Assembly: GCF_019059575.1 (NCBI RefSeq)
Contig: NW_024881561.1
Coordinates: 310,001-374,000, forward strand
Length of the DNA: 64,000 nt
Source of the DNA: Amphibalanus amphitrite
Taxonomy: Eukaryota; Arthropoda; Thecostraca; Balanomorpha; Balanidae
Direction: 5' to 3'
Below the pieces are notes generated by a model. That model was given only the letters and a program-made list of their open reading frames with translations. It was not told the DNA's origin and did not search any database. Of the stretch, positions 61,213 through 64,000 are shown piece by piece; the first letter of the stretch is position 1; every line of letters begins with the position of its first letter. The translations under genes and the position numbers were made by a program.

Positions 61213-61465
61213 TGGGGGTCACCATTTGGGTCATAGGTCACTGGGAGGGAGGACTGGAAGCACGTGTTAGGTCACACGGGTCAGTGGGAGGGAAAGGGGA
61301 GCACGTGGGTCAAAGATCAGAATAAAGGAGGTAGAGCAAGTGGCGGGTTACCCAGGCAGCGGGAGGGAGGGTGTACGGACAATTGGTGGGTCAGAGGTCA
61401 TTGAGAGGGAGGGTGCAGGCACGTGGCCGGTCACACGGGTTACGGGTCAATGATGGGTGTGGTGG
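61213..61465. repeat. Degenerate tandem repeat, GGTCA..GGGAGGGA..CACGTG units
   Basis: Four units of about 60-70 bp combine GGGTCAnnGGTCA-type words with GGGAGGGA and CACGTG or a variant. Confidence 0.7.
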
Positions 61466-63421
61466 GATGAGTCACGCAGGGTTGTATACCAATCAAGTCG
61501 ATTGAATTGATTGATTTGATTCAACGCGTATTTTGAGTTGATTGGATTGAGTCGATTGACTTTTCGAGATGACTGGTTGACTGACTCGTTTGACTTTAGC
61601 GACTGGTTGACTGATTTGATTCCCGAAAATTAGAGTGACTCGTATGATTGAGTCGATTGAATGGAAAGTTCAAATAAGTTTTAGTTGACGAAAAATAATG
61701 ACACCAATTGATGACATCAAAGATCACAAAACTACACTGAAAACTGCTTGTCATCACAACTGCAATATGGGGTAGATGGCCAAATAAAGAACAGGGCCTA
61801 AACATGAACAGCCAACTTTGACTTTCAACTGCAATAACTGCTCCAGTCCTGTGATAGAACCTGGCGATGCACCTACCTACCTTTCTGCACTCAGCTAAGT
61901 CAGCAGGAAACTTTTTTTTTAATCCAGATGATAAAGTGCAAGGCCCTATACTAATAAAGTGTGATTAATTAATAATTCACATCTCCACATCTCCTCAGAA
62001 ACAACCCACTGAACTTGCCACTGAACTCTATAAATATCTGAAATCCCTACAAAAATAACTGAAACAAAAGCGCCGTTTTCGTCTCTCTAATTACGTTTAC
62101 GTCTAATTAATAGCTAATTTGCTGCATTGTTTAATTTGCAGCAGAACGTTTGTTGATCCTTTTCTCCTGAGAGCCTAAGCATAACATATTTAATATATTT
62201 CATTTTCCTTAAAATATTTTACCGAATATTATTAAGTGGTTTTATTTCAAATGAAATAATAATTAAAACGAAATTGGTGTTGTACAACCGATTTATTTTA
62301 TGATGTTCTGCCATACAACATGATAATCAATGACGTCATCTTACCAAAAAATCAAAAGACGTATAATAAGGATTTATAAAAGCTTAGCACACTTATTGGC
62401 AAAACCAAGGCGGCAAAACGTTTTCTTTGTTTTTTCGCAGTCGCACCGTGCCGTTTTCGCGTTTTAATTTTCCGTTCCTACTTCCTTTGTCCTTAACTTA
62501 TCCTGTGGTTCCAGAGTCCCTGTCCTTTCCATTTCCTTTTAAATATATTTTTAATGCTCATCCCTATCCCCCAGTCCTAACAGTTTCAAATTGTATTGCA
62601 ATAAAATGTTTTGAATTCTTCACATATAACCTATCTACCTTCGTTGGTACTGTTGGTAGCCAGTGACACATCTAGACACATCTAGGCAGGTAAGTAGGTA
62701 CCTACCTGCTTTCCTGCTGTCTTCATAAAGCATACCTAATGAAGTTGTCAAATTTGTAGCACATTTTCAACACTTTCATATGGTGTCAGTGTGGCATGAA
62801 ACCTAGCTAGGTTCATTATGTTCAGGGTTCAATTCAGAAGAGCTCCGCATAACTCATATAAGAGACAGACGGGGGCTTTACATGGGGTAGATGGCCTGAT
62901 GACTTAGCTGGAATATGACCAAAATTAAATTGACAACTTTTAGGTGAAAGGTGGTGATTTGGGTTAATGGGCGTTTGTTGAAGTCAACTACTGGGTTATT
63001 TTGCACCCATTAAATGAAACTTCTGCTCCAATTCTACCCATTGAACCTCAATATCATGATCCACCTGTCCATCACTAGGTATCCTTCCTTATTGCATAGA
63101 AACTTTGAATGACATGGCAATTTATAATTTTTAATGACAATATTTTTATGTTTTTTTCTGTAGGTAGGTAGGTAGGTAGGTAGGTAGGTAGGTACACCAG
63201 ACTGCTATGGACACTTTTCCAAGTTGGTGGGGCAAAAAACCTAATGTATATCCTGGTTTGAGTCGTTTGATTGAGTTGATTGATTCCTTTCATTGTCGCG
63301 TTTGAGTCGATTGAATCAATTCCCGAAAACTGCTCTGACTTGATTGATTTGATTGGTTTCCCAAATTTGTCGTGATTGAATTGATTGCTATTGATTGAGT
63401 CGTATACAACCCTGGATGAGT
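61465..63421. mobile_element. hAT-like element with AGGGTTGTATAC termini and GATT-word ends
   Basis: AGGGTTGTATAC (61478) faces GTATACAACCCT (ending 63413). GGATGAGT lies at 61465-61472, five bases from the left terminus, and at 63414-63421 directly at the right; if it is the target duplication, the left end has extra bases. Both ends are crowded with ATTGATT, GAGTCGATTGA and ATTCCCGAAAA words. The AT-rich interior has no transposase frame. Confidence 0.72.
63161..63195. repeat. (GTAG)n microsatellite
   Basis: GTAGGTAGGTAGGTAG run inside the hAT-like element. Confidence 0.95.
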
Positions 63422-63903
63422 GTTGGCCTAACAGTCACTGCAAGGGATGGTTATGGAAAATTGTGGGATATGAGGATTATACAGAGAGAAGTATTGGAAC
63501 GATGGAAAGTTGGATGGGTTATAGACAAGCGTAAGTTCGCGCAAGTGGGATATTGTATTAGTCGGGCTGACGAGAAACATGCCACTTGATGACCTGTGAC
63601 TCATTCGTTTCATAAAGTTGCATCGGCGGAAGCGTCTCATTATTCCGGGACTTCATAGACTCGCACGTGACTGACGATAGATTCGGCCAAGAATGGAAAA
63701 TTCAATGGGAAATTCATTGGCACTGTAAAGCGTGCACTGTACTATCATGCACTGTAAAACGTGTAGCATTCAATATTATCGGGAACGCTTCGTGACGCTC
63801 CTCGGACGAGACGCCTGCGCCAAGGTCGGCCTCACCAAAAAGCGAATTATCTCTGAAGTGAACGAGGATAATTGATAAAACGTTGTAGAACATTACGCAA
63901 TCA

Positions 63904-64000
63904 GGGGAGAGTGGTGCAAAGCGGCCACCCTAACGCTTTTAACGATGCTGAAGTTCGATTTTTAAGCTTGGAAGGATTCTTTTCATACCGATGTGATCCT
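63904..64000. mobile_element. Possible start of a fourth M-type element (cut by window end)
   Basis: GGGGAGAGTGGTGCAAAGCG continuing GCCACCC has the same G-rich opening plus phrase layout as M2 and M3. The other end is outside the window, so this is tentative. Confidence 0.45.

Noticed and set aside
63161-63195. Telomere-like repeat
   Set aside because: The unit is GTAG, not the arthropod TTAGG, and it lies inside a transposon-like element.

Overview
This is metazoan nuclear DNA with no host gene that I can support. Spliced transposase exons, LINE reverse transcriptase fragments, hAT, TTAA- and TA-flanked elements, minisatellites and (GA)n/(CAGA)n tracts point to an invertebrate. A crustacean or other arthropod is my best guess, and it is weak. 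No prokaryotic or viral gene was recognised. Most open frames are shadows of GC-rich or simple-repeat DNA.

Layout. 1-3 kb: a 54-bp tandem duplication and a small inverted-repeat element. 3.2-6.8 kb: a hAT-like element with an 8-bp target duplication, carrying three further insertions, one of them copy 1 of an unusual family (here 'E'). 8.0-9.4 kb: a 5'-truncated LINE. 10.3-13.6 kb: six short elements, several with exact target duplications. 13.1 and 15.1-15.7 kb: 3' ends of a second LINE family. 17.0-22.2 kb: a complete hAT element with perfect termini and a decayed two-exon transposase. Its intron contains E copy 2, which itself contains a 0.8-kb palindromic insertion. 24.2-25.4 kb: reverse-oriented E fragments. 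30.8-31.4 kb: G-rich minisatellite. 31.5-34.0 kb: a higher-order repeat punctuated by GCACGTGC palindromes and split by a TA-flanked element. 37-38.3 kb: tandem repeats and an A/C-only tract between 17-bp direct repeats. 38.7-39.9 kb: a second TA-flanked element. 39.9-48.0 kb: four more E copies, all on the plus strand. 48.3-48.6 kb: (GA)n. 50.4-51.6 kb: three more non-autonomous elements. 54.9-55.4 kb: minisatellite. 56.6-57.5 kb: a third TA-flanked element. 61.5-63.4 kb: a hAT-like element made of GATT words. 63.9 kb: the edge of a fourth TA-type element.

Main discovery candidate: the E family. Five full copies sit between TTAA, TTAG or TTAA/CTAA tetranucleotides and begin mostly CCC, as in piggyBac-type elements. 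Each end carries a copy-specific 'word', then a G-run, a copy-specific near-palindrome and a C-run. The other end carries the matching reverse complement, and the 3' end repeats the word a second time. The words differ between copies, while the bodies align in places and share a GC hairpin at a fixed offset and arrays of AGGTCA half-sites. The same habit, family-specific short phrases repeated at and near the termini, recurs in the hAT-like and TA-flanked elements here.

All alignments were made by eye. Exact boundaries of degenerate copies and all family names above superfamily level are inference.
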